IMG/VR virus record: IMGVR_UViG_3300043410_001892
Location: 119,145-183,144 of that record
Source of the DNA: a virus
Length of the DNA stretch: 64,000 nt
Direction: 5' to 3' (one strand)
Made by a program: the position numbers and the translations under genes. The notes under the pieces were generated by a model, which ran no database searches, was not told where the DNA came from, and saw only the letters and a program-made list of their open reading frames with translations. This document shows, one piece after another, positions 9,638 through 15,480 of this stretch (positions are counted from its first letter, which is position 1; each line of letters opens with the position of its first letter).

Positions 9638-9645
9638 TATTTATA
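9638..9645 (-). promoter_or_regulatory. T4-type late promoter for tape-measure candidate
   Basis: Exact TATAAATA on the minus strand, 46 bp upstream of the ATG at 9591. With the opposing copy at 9617-9624, both start sites would fall near 9631, so polymerase binding should be mutually exclusive. Confidence 0.8.
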
Positions 9646-9656
9646 CGGAGTTATTC

Positions 9657-10487
9657 ATGGAACAAAACCCTTTACAAGAATTTTTTAGACAACCAAAAAT
9701 TTATATTTCATTGCCATCAAAAGGAATTTACAATGAACTTGGATCAATTAGTGGAGATCCAAGTCATTTACCAGTGTACGGTATGACAGGAATGGATGAA
9801 ATTATGATGAAAACACCTGATGCACTATTAAATGGTGAAAGCACAGTGTTATTAATCGAAAGTTGCTGCCCATCAATTAAAGATGCATGGCAAGTAAATG
9901 CATTGGATACAGATTTACTGTTAACTGCTATTCGAATTGCAACATTTGGAAATAATTTAGAAATTATGCATACATGTTCAAACCCAGAATGTGAATCTGA
10001 AAACGAATATGACGTTGACTTAGGTACAGTTATTGATCATTTCAATAAATGCAAATATGAAAATCAAATAAAAATTGGCGGGTTAACTATTAGACTGCAA
10101 CCGTTAACATATCGCCAAACTACTGATTTTGCATTAAAGAATTTTCAATTACAACAAAAATTATCAAATTCTAAATCATTAGATGACGAAAAACAAAAAG
10201 AAATAGTTGCTCAATTATTTAACGATCTAAGATCTATTCAAAATGACATTTATTTTGAAAGCATTGAATCAATTGATACTGGAAAAGTCGTAGTAACTGA
10301 TAGAGATCATATTCGCGATTGGTTATCAAATTCTGAAAAAGATGTATTTAAGAAAATTCGTAATACATTTGATGTTAATAAAGCCAATTGGAAAATTCCA
10401 AATGTAAATGTAAAATGTGATAGTTGTGGAAAAGAAGCTTCATTATCAATTGATTTAGATCAAACTAATTTTTTCGATCCCGCCTAA
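9657..10487 (+). CDS. 26: Baseplate hub protein gp26-like (zero-frame product)
   Basis: A 276-residue protein of the T4 baseplate family that includes gp26 (IYISLPSKGIYN near residue 15, then LPVYGMTGMDEIMMKTPDALLNG). Start chosen at ATG 9657 because GGAG precedes it; an in-frame ATG at 9612 lies upstream of the promoter. Four cysteines in two pairs (C107/C112 and C254/C257, the latter CDSC) could bind zinc. The gene ends in a TTTTTTC run in frame (10469-10475) followed after 6 nt by a nested stem-loop, and the -1 frame stays open for 77 further codons. T4 gp26 has about 208 residues. Opposite orientation to the tape-measure candidate, with overlapping late promoters. It may act as a tail assembly chaperone in G/GT style; that is inference. 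Confidence 0.85.
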   Translation: MEQNPLQEFFRQPKIYISLPSKGIYNELGSISGDPSHLPVYGMTGMDEIMMKTPDALLNGESTVLLIESCCPSIKDAWQVNALDTDLLLTAIRIATFGNNLEIMHTCSNPECESENEYDVDLGTVIDHFNKCKYENQIKIGGLTIRLQPLTYRQTTDFALKNFQLQQKLSNSKSLDDEKQKEIVAQLFNDLRSIQNDIYFESIESIDTGKVVVTDRDHIRDWLSNSEKDVFKKIRNTFDVNKANWKIPNVNVKCDSCGKEASLSIDLDQTNFFDPA

Positions 10488-10708
10488 TTGGGTTATCTCC
10501 TTCTGATATTAGAGAATATCTAATTAGGCTTGATAATAGTGCAAAACGTATTAAGCATGAATTATTTAGAATTTGCTGGTATATGAGAGGTGGTGTTTCG
10601 ATACATCAGCTGATGCATGTGTTGAGTCACGAAGACCGATCAATTATGTACGATATTATCAAAGATAACATTGAATTAACAAAAATATCTAAAATGCCAT
10701 TGTTATAA
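9657..10708 (+). CDS. gp26-like -1 frameshift fusion product (350 aa)
   Basis: Slipping one base back at T-TTT-TTC (10469-10475) joins the first 273 codons to a -1 frame that runs from 10475 to the TAA at 10706-10708. The extension reads RSRLIGLSPSDIREYLIRLD, then a basic helix, then RICWYMRGGVSIHQLMHVLS and ends TKISKMPLL. It looks like genuine protein: no internal stop, good amphipathic helices, and it ends one base before the next gene's stop at 10709. The extension has no ATG near its beginning and no ribosome site, so independent translation is unlikely, although an upstream ATT or TTG could in principle be used. Many long-tailed phages make a tail chaperone pair by -1 frameshifting just before the tape-measure gene. 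Confidence 0.72.
10469..10529 (+). promoter_or_regulatory. Programmed -1 frameshift signal: slippery heptamer plus stem-loop
   Basis: Heptamer TTTTTTC at 10469-10475 is in the correct X-XXY-YYZ phase for the gp26-like frame. After a 6-nt spacer, GCCTAATT (10482-10489) pairs perfectly with AATTAGGC (10522-10529). Inside it GATATT (10505-10510) pairs with AATATC (10515-10520) around an AGAG loop. The zero-frame stop TAA (10485-10487) lies within the stem. Confidence 0.72.
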
Positions 10709-11452
10709 TTAGTAAATTAAAAATCCATTCTTATCTCTATGTAACCCTTGTGGAGTATACTCATAATCTGGATCAGCAATTCTTGGAGTCATGTAATCAT
10801 TTTGTGAATTTGGTTTTGTAGGATCAACTGGTGTAGGCGCAGGGGTTGCTGTTTGAGTAGCCTGTGGTGCTGGTTGATCAGGCACTTGTTTTTTATCTTG
10901 ATTAACAGCTTCTTGAATTGTATTATGTAACCAATCAATAGCAATTGTTCCGTATCTACCCATGTCTTTAAGAATACTTACTGATATAAGTGATGCAAGT
11001 GCCTCTGTACCTTCTTTGGTACGTAATTGCTGCATTAAATATATTCTCGCACCTTGGCTTAATATTTTGTACATACTAGCAATTAGTGGACCTACAACTG
11101 GGATAATACTAATAAATCTTATGAATACTACATCTGTTAGAAATGAACCAACTGCAGCTACTAAGCCAACTCCAAGCTTGGCCATCATCTCACCTGCTTT
11201 TGCAGATCGATATTCATTAAATTGTTGTTGTGTTGCGACCCCTGATTTCAATGCTTCATCTGCTTGATTCATTTGAGTAAGATAATCAATTACAGGAGAT
11301 AATAACGATGCTAATCCTAACCAACCAAGAGCTGTTTTAAAAGAGTTAAAGCCAGCTTTAACTCTAGATCCTCCATTAATATTAATAGTGGGCGGAGCAT
11401 CTGCTTCATTTAAATGTGTGTGGCGTTTAGCTGTTATCTCTCTGACTTTCAT
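10709..11452 (-). CDS. Membrane-associated protein with capsid-targeting-like N-terminus
   Basis: A 247-residue protein of unknown family. Residues 38-58 and about 88-131 form hydrophobic helices (GVGLVAAVGSFLTDVVFIRF and IISIIPVVGPLIASMYKIL-like stretches), so it probably inserts into a membrane; the C-terminus is a Pro/Thr/Ala/Gln linker followed by a polar tail. The first 16 residues, MKVREITAKRHTHLNE, followed by Ala, resemble T4 capsid-targeting sequences (MKTYQEFIAE, then Ala) cut by gp21 after L/I-x-E. If so it would be packaged in the head and ejected with DNA. An AATAAATA late promoter (11506-11499) and ATAAAAGGAT ribosome site precede ATG 11452. Function otherwise unknown. Confidence 0.75.
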   Translation of the reverse strand: MKVREITAKRHTHLNEADAPPTININGGSRVKAGFNSFKTALGWLGLASLLSPVIDYLTQMNQADEALKSGVATQQQFNEYRSAKAGEMMAKLGVGLVAAVGSFLTDVVFIRFISIIPVVGPLIASMYKILSQGARIYLMQQLRTKEGTEALASLISVSILKDMGRYGTIAIDWLHNTIQEAVNQDKKQVPDQPAPQATQTATPAPTPVDPTKPNSQNDYMTPRIADPDYEYTPQGLHRDKNGFLIY

Positions 11453-11498
11453 TTATAATCCTTTTATTCCTTTCAGAATAATCCTTAAATATTAACGA

Positions 11499-11506
11499 TA
11501 TTTATT
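11499..11506 (-). promoter_or_regulatory. Late-promoter-like octamer before 247-aa gene
   Basis: AATAAATA on the minus strand, about 47 bp upstream of ATG 11452; matches the NATAAATA motif found before several virion genes in this window. Confidence 0.5.
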
Positions 11507-11523
11507 AAAAAAAATAAAACATA

Positions 11524-11548
11524 TTAAAAGATGAACTAACGTTCATCT
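11524..11548 (-). terminator. Intrinsic terminator at 3' end of structured RNA
   Basis: On the minus strand AGATGAAC pairs perfectly with GTTCATCT around a GTTA loop (11548-11529), followed by TTTTAATAT. On the plus strand no T-run follows, so the terminator points leftward. Confidence 0.6.
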
Positions 11549-12092
11549 ATATTTCGCTTTCGCTCAATATATTTTTTCTCTTAAAAGCAATAATGAAAAA
11601 AAATAATATTTTAATTATGAAATAATATTTTAAATTAATTTAGGGAGACACATCACTTTGGAAGTTAAGGTGCACCCTGTAACCCCAGGTGCAAAGATAT
11701 CTCCCCATCGTCTCGGTATATCGCAGTAAGAATTTGTGACTGTAGACTCTTGTTATCGGCTACCTCCAAACCGTCACTTACAGGTATTTTTAAGATATAA
11801 CTTTCAGGTGCATTGTATATCATTACAAGATTGTTACCATTACTGGTATTCTACAGATTTACGGCTACGCATCTGTACCCAATGCGTATACAACCTTTGC
11901 ATTGACCTCACTGCGGCTCGCCACCATTCCGATTAAACAAAGCATTGACGTCATGGGACGTTGCTTTTGGCATCCTCCTTCAGAGGGTAGTGTTTAAAAG
12001 CCGTTGCACAATCAACGGTTTGAGCAGCGGTTCTTATTCTAGAACTTAACTCAGCAGTATTACAGTCTGGCCTGCCAACCTTATGTTAGTGT
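11526..12092 (-). ncRNA. Large structured noncoding RNA candidate (~570 nt)
   Basis: The only stretch over 300 bases without a convincing gene (11453-12130). From about 11641 it is visibly richer in GC than its surroundings and packed with inverted repeats: GGGAGA 11643/TCTCCC 11700; CTTTG/CAAAG; TGCACC/GGTGCA; TACCA/TGGTA (about 11837-11850); TACAGAT/ATCTGTA (11852-11877); AATGC/GCATT (about 11881-11903); AAAGCA/TGCTTT enclosing ACGTC/GACGT (11937-11967); CCTC/GAGG; CCGTTG/CAACGG (12001-12018); GTTCT/AGAAC (12030-12045). The minus strand is favoured because a CATAAATA late promoter (12110-12103) precedes it and a U-tailed hairpin ends it. It lacks tmRNA, RNase P, tRNA and group I intron signatures. 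Phage-associated ornate RNAs such as GOLLD or ROOL are the nearest concept; no family is recognised. Confidence 0.6.
11548..11571 (-). other. GAAA-tetraloop hairpin with tandem G-A mismatches
   Basis: Minus-strand TATATT pairs with AATATA; inside are two opposed GA dinucleotides and a GC/GC stem closed by a GAAA loop. It directly precedes the terminator hairpin. Tandem G-A pairs and GNRA loops are common RNA tertiary-contact elements. Confidence 0.5.
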
Positions 12093-12102
12093 ATTGTGAA
12101 AA

Positions 12103-12110
12103 TATTTATG
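12103..12110 (-). promoter_or_regulatory. Late-promoter-like octamer for structured RNA
   Basis: CATAAATA on the minus strand between RNase HI and the structured RNA region; predicted start near 12095. Confidence 0.45.
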
Positions 12111-12130
12111 AAGTTTTTTTTACAAGGTGA

Positions 12131-12559
12131 TTAAATCTGGTTGCAATTACGAGCAGCAGATTCAGCTAATGTATTAGCACGTTCGTTTCCTGGATTACCA
12201 GAATGTCCTTTTACCCAAGCCCATTCAATTGTATGAGGAGCTGCAGCAATTTCTAATTGAAACCATAAGTCTTTATTCAAGTAGTCTTTGCGATTAGTTT
12301 TTTTCCAATTAGGAAACCATTGGGTAAAGCCGTCGATGAGATATTTTGAATCTGAATATAATTTAACATTACATGGTCTTTTTAAACGCGAAAGTGCTTC
12401 AATTGCAGCTTGCATTTCCATGCGATTATTAGTAGTTAGTGGATCATGTCCACTAAATTCTTTAATTACATCTTTATATTGCATGGTAATTCCCCATCCG
12501 CCTTTACCTGGATTTGGTACACATGCGCCGTCTGTATAAATTATTACGAGTTCTTCCAT
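12131..12559 (-). CDS. rnhA: Ribonuclease HI
   Basis: A 142-residue RNase HI, which cuts the RNA strand of RNA-DNA hybrids and so can remove primers. The fold's markers are clear: IYTDGACVPNPGKGGWG with D10, TNNRMEMQAAIEAL with E48, LYSDSKYLIDGF with D70 and WVKGHSGNPGNERAN with H119. The fourth carboxylate, Asp in the usual NERxD motif (D134 of E. coli), is Asn129 here. The corresponding D-to-N change in the E. coli enzyme is known to keep activity, so it is probably functional. A sigma-70 promoter (12666-12638) and a GATAAATA octamer (12608-12601) both lie upstream. T4-like phages generally use an unrelated RNase H (the FEN-type exonuclease, also present at 63149), so this one may be of cellular origin. 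Confidence 0.94.
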   Translation of the reverse strand: MEELVIIYTDGACVPNPGKGGWGITMQYKDVIKEFSGHDPLTTNNRMEMQAAIEALSRLKRPCNVKLYSDSKYLIDGFTQWFPNWKKTNRKDYLNKDLWFQLEIAAAPHTIEWAWVKGHSGNPGNERANTLAESAARNCNQI

Positions 12560-12600
12560 AGTGTTTTGTTAGATATATAGGTTTAGTATTTTTAAACAAA

Positions 12601-12608
12601 TATTTATC
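12601..12608 (-). promoter_or_regulatory. Late-promoter-like octamer before RNase HI
   Basis: GATAAATA on the minus strand, 42 bp upstream of ATG 12559. Confidence 0.45.
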
Positions 12609-12637
12609 TGAACAACTTCTCCACCTTGTTAGAAATG

Positions 12638-12666
12638 ATTATACAGTCATTAGTATCAAAAGTCAA
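12638..12666 (-). promoter_or_regulatory. Sigma-70 (early) promoter for RNase HI
   Basis: TTGACT (12666-12661), 17-bp spacer, TATAAT (12643-12638) preceded by TG. The same design is found before gp55 and MoxR. Confidence 0.8.
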
Positions 12667-12711
12667 CTGCTATTATTGCCAAAGGTAAATATACACAATA
12701 TAGGAACACAT

Positions 12712-13710
12712 ATGAGAGTTATAGATATTATGTTAAATGAAGAGGTAAAAGGATATGCAGTAGCAGTTGAAAATGCTCACGCTTGGATTGAACGACTTAA
12801 ACAATTTATGAACCCCAACGATCCTCAACGACCATTTGTATTAAGAAAAAATGTTAATGTTGTATATGAGTTAACAGCTGACAAATATGATGCTAATCAA
12901 CGTAACGAGCAAGAGATAATATTAGAAGCATATGACTTAATTGCTGCCGCAATTCAAACAGGTGATCATTTGCAAATGTCAGCAGCAACAACAAGACTTA
13001 GTCGAAAACTTAAAGAATATTCTAATCGAGAAGTTACTAGAATTAGAAAAGAGTCAGGAGTTCGTACAACAAAGAAAGCAGACCGAATTTCATTACCTGA
13101 TCAAATAGCAAATGTAATTGATTTTATTAATTCTCCAAATAATCGACGATTAGATAATCGATATACGTATGAGAGATCATTTATGTCGCTTGCAGATAAA
13201 CTGACATTAGAAAAATGGATTAAAGATACTTATAAGACCGATAAACTAAAACTACAAGCACTTGTTAATTGGTTGAAAGATAAAGAAACTCGAACAGCAG
13301 CACCAAAAGAACTGGAAAACACTCACGGTGAATTGCCAGAGGATTTTGATCCACAAAATCCTCTGCATGTGTATTGGAAAAATATAGTAGATACAACAAG
13401 ATGGAGAGGCGATAATGTGGAAAATAGTAAAACACAGTATACAATGTCTTATAAAGAGCTATGGCAGATTATAACTGAACAAGATTGGAAGTGCTATTTA
13501 ACTAATATTCCAATGTTAGGGATTACAAGCCATGAAAATTCTATAAGCATAGATAGAAAAGATTCAACTGTAGGTTATATTTCTGGTAATGTTGCATTCT
13601 GTTGTTATCGAGCAAATATAATAAAAGGAACGTTAACAGTTAACGAATTAGTTGCAGTGTGTAAACAGATTCTAATACATAAAAATATAATTTCAAAGGA
13701 ATTAAAATGA
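12712..13710 (+). CDS. HNH-type nuclease-like protein 1, capsid-targeting-like N-terminus
   Basis: ATG 12712 is chosen since AGGA lies 7 nt upstream; the longer frame opens only with TTG at 12676. The 332-residue product begins MRVIDIMLNE then E, resembling a capsid-targeting peptide with an L-x-E cleavage site. The middle is charged and helical with no recognised domain. The C-terminal 80 residues carry an HNH-like pattern: WKCYLTNIPM, SISIDRKDSTVGYISGNVAF and YRANIIKG. The His usually placed before the I-D of such enzymes is replaced (S-I-D), so catalysis is uncertain. It overlaps the following HNH gene by 4 bp (ATGA). It could be a homing-type endonuclease, but the N-terminus argues for a packaged, ejected protein. 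Confidence 0.75.
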   Translation: MRVIDIMLNEEVKGYAVAVENAHAWIERLKQFMNPNDPQRPFVLRKNVNVVYELTADKYDANQRNEQEIILEAYDLIAAAIQTGDHLQMSAATTRLSRKLKEYSNREVTRIRKESGVRTTKKADRISLPDQIANVIDFINSPNNRRLDNRYTYERSFMSLADKLTLEKWIKDTYKTDKLKLQALVNWLKDKETRTAAPKELENTHGELPEDFDPQNPLHVYWKNIVDTTRWRGDNVENSKTQYTMSYKELWQIITEQDWKCYLTNIPMLGITSHENSISIDRKDSTVGYISGNVAFCCYRANIIKGTLTVNELVAVCKQILIHKNIISKELK

Positions 13711-14651
13711 AAGCAACCGAAATTTTAGAACAGCTAGATAATCGAGGTAGGTACCCAGGTGAAGCAGCAACAAATGGACTAACAATACACACCAGAGTAG
13801 AAAATATAATGAATCAATCAAAAAAATTGCTGAATTTATATAGACCGTATCTAGTTCGTGGAGAAATTAAAAATTTGGTACAAATATATAAAATTGCTTC
13901 TAAAGAATTTAAAAACCCAACAGATTTAGATTATGCAACAATATTAGTAACATCAAACGAACTTAGACCGTATGTTAAACGACTTGCTAGTAAAATGAAA
14001 GAAGCCATAAAAAATCCATCACCTGAAGAGTTTAAATTAGCTTCTATAAGTAATCATAAAGTGTTTGGAGGATGGCCAATTGAAGATATTAAATATGATT
14101 TGAATAGTATAGCAAGAACTCGACCTGATTTAAGCGATGCAGTAAATAACTTAATACAAGATGTTGAGGGGTATAATCAAAATAAGAGGCTTCGTGGTGA
14201 AGTAACATTTAATACAGATTATTCTGATAACATTGAAGATGCAGTAACTCGACGATATAATAATTCAAGAGTAAGAAACAAAAAAGGAAAATTAACAAAT
14301 CCTAAACGAAAAAAAATAACTATATCTACTAATTATGCAATTGAAATTGCTGCAAATCAACATTACACATGTGCGTTATCAGGAATTCCAATGACAGCAG
14401 TTCAAGGTCCAAGTCAACTTAGTATTGATCGAATTAGCTCTAAACATGGATATCATCGCGGCAATGTTCAATTTTTATTAGCTCGAGTTAATATGATGAA
14501 AGGTAATTTATCTGAGAATAAATTTTTAGATTGGTGTTTGCAGATATACAAAAACAATTCTAATATACCGGTTACTAACTCTGATTTAGCTGCGGCACTT
14601 GCTAGACCAGTATTGTCTAATAACAATACTACTTCAAACACAGATCCTTAA
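13707..14651 (+). CDS. HNH-type nuclease-like protein 2, capsid-targeting-like N-terminus
   Basis: A 314-residue protein starting MKATEILEQLDNRG at ATG 13707, overlapping the previous stop (ATGA) with AAGGA as ribosome site, so the two genes are co-translated. The C-terminal region repeats the partner's layout: HYTCALSGIPM, then LSIDRISSKHGYHRGNVQFL and RVNMMKGNLSENKF, an HNH/treble-clef pattern with N in GNV and in VNMMK. The central region differs from the partner. ILE at residues 6-8 could be a gp21-type cleavage site. The 3' end overlaps the convergent PD-(D/E)XK gene by 23 bp. Likely a diverged duplicate of protein 1. Confidence 0.78.
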   Translation: MKATEILEQLDNRGRYPGEAATNGLTIHTRVENIMNQSKKLLNLYRPYLVRGEIKNLVQIYKIASKEFKNPTDLDYATILVTSNELRPYVKRLASKMKEAIKNPSPEEFKLASISNHKVFGGWPIEDIKYDLNSIARTRPDLSDAVNNLIQDVEGYNQNKRLRGEVTFNTDYSDNIEDAVTRRYNNSRVRNKKGKLTNPKRKKITISTNYAIEIAANQHYTCALSGIPMTAVQGPSQLSIDRISSKHGYHRGNVQFLLARVNMMKGNLSENKFLDWCLQIYKNNSNIPVTNSDLAAALARPVLSNNNTTSNTDP

Positions 14652-15147
14652 CAACATCTTTATTTTCACTCCAAAAAGAATCGTAATCAGTAAACACCCA
14701 TTTACCGTTCTTTTTGGAGTAATAGTCTACACTTTTTTGTAGTTTAAATTTTTTGATATGTTTATGTTCAAACGCAACATAAGAGCCTTTGCGATTAAAC
14801 TTCATCATAATGATATTAAAGTCATCCTTATCAGCAACTTCTAAAGTTTGCTCAATCCAAGTATCTAAAATCTTAATTTCACCTGCAGTAAACAATTGAT
14901 GAAATGGAAAATCAGCATAAGATTTACATTCGGCATTAAAGTGTTTCCAATTTAATGGCGGTACAATATCACCTTTCATAGCACGAATTTGTCCTTCATG
15001 TAAGAACTCTTTACGTACTGCATTCTTACCTCCGATATAAGCACCACTTCCTGGAACTCTCATAAAGTGTTCTTTAAAGAGACTAGTTAAATGTTTTGAT
15101 ACGGTGTTTTCCCAACTGTTTCCTTTTGTTTTAGATTTGCTTGGCAT
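14629..15147 (-). CDS. PD-(D/E)XK nuclease-like protein
   Basis: A 172-residue protein with the layout of small restriction-endonuclease-fold phage nucleases and archaeal-type resolvases: GNSWENTVSKHL with E13, a Gly/Ser-rich RVPGSGAYIGGK loop, MKGDI with D60 and FNAECKSY with E73 and K75. These residues form the usual E...D...ExK metal site. It may resolve branched DNA or degrade host DNA; T4's own resolvase gp49 belongs to a different family, so this could be a substitute, but that is inference. ATG 15147 has AAAGGATTAAG upstream. Its 3' end overlaps the plus-strand HNH gene by 23 bp. Confidence 0.72.
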   Translation of the reverse strand: MPSKSKTKGNSWENTVSKHLTSLFKEHFMRVPGSGAYIGGKNAVRKEFLHEGQIRAMKGDIVPPLNWKHFNAECKSYADFPFHQLFTAGEIKILDTWIEQTLEVADKDDFNIIMMKFNRKGSYVAFEHKHIKKFKLQKSVDYYSKKNGKWVFTDYDSFWSENKDVVKDLCLK

Positions 15148-15156
15148 CTTAATCCT

Positions 15157-15480
15157 TTAATTTTTATGTCTAATTTTTAATTTATTTATTGGTTCAAGTA
15201 TGCCAGCTTCTTCTTTTTGAGCACGTTCTTTAATCATAGCAATTGCTCGTTTACTTGGAATTTTTGGAGAGAAATGTGTGTATCTCCAATCTTGTACCAC
15301 TAATCTTTGATCGGTACAAAGATTAGTTAGTTGTATTCCAATCTTTTTTAACAACATTAATTCTTTTCGTAAATCAACACAAGTTTGTGAATTTTGTATT
15401 GTAACCCAGTTATTATGAGCTATAAAATAGTCATTAAATACTTTCATTATTTCATCGTGTAATTCTTCATTTGGTAACAT
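15157..15480 (-). CDS. Small hypothetical protein
   Basis: A 107-residue helical, basic protein (LHDEIMKVFNDYFIAHNNWV; RKELMLLKKIGIQLTNLCTD; C-terminal KLKIRHKN). No family recognised and no membrane segment. ATG 15480 overlaps the TAA of the 687-residue gene (TAATG) and a GGAGGT ribosome site lies inside that gene's last codons, so it is in the same operon, followed by the PD-(D/E)XK gene. Confidence 0.75.
   Translation of the reverse strand: MLPNEELHDEIMKVFNDYFIAHNNWVTIQNSQTCVDLRKELMLLKKIGIQLTNLCTDQRLVVQDWRYTHFSPKIPSKRAIAMIKERAQKEEAGILEPINKLKIRHKN

Noticed and set aside
9612-9656. Upstream ATG for the gp26-like gene
   Set aside because: It lies before or within the late promoter and has no ribosome site; ATG 9657 follows GGAG.
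10485-10487. Sequencing error breaking one gp26-like gene
   Set aside because: Possible in principle, but an in-phase slippery heptamer with correctly spaced nested stems makes programmed frameshifting more likely.
11736-11936. A 66-codon plus-strand open frame in the structured region
   Set aside because: No ribosome site, cysteine/tyrosine-rich chance-like composition, and it lies wholly in the dense inverted-repeat zone.
11641-12080. tmRNA, RNase P RNA or group I intron
   Set aside because: No tRNA-like ends or tag frame, no GAGGAAAGTC-type RNase P core, and no recognisable group I core; flanks do not form a split gene.
12676-12711. Upstream TTG start for HNH protein 1
   Set aside because: No ribosome site; ATG 12712 has AGGA at proper distance and yields the capsid-targeting-like N-terminus.
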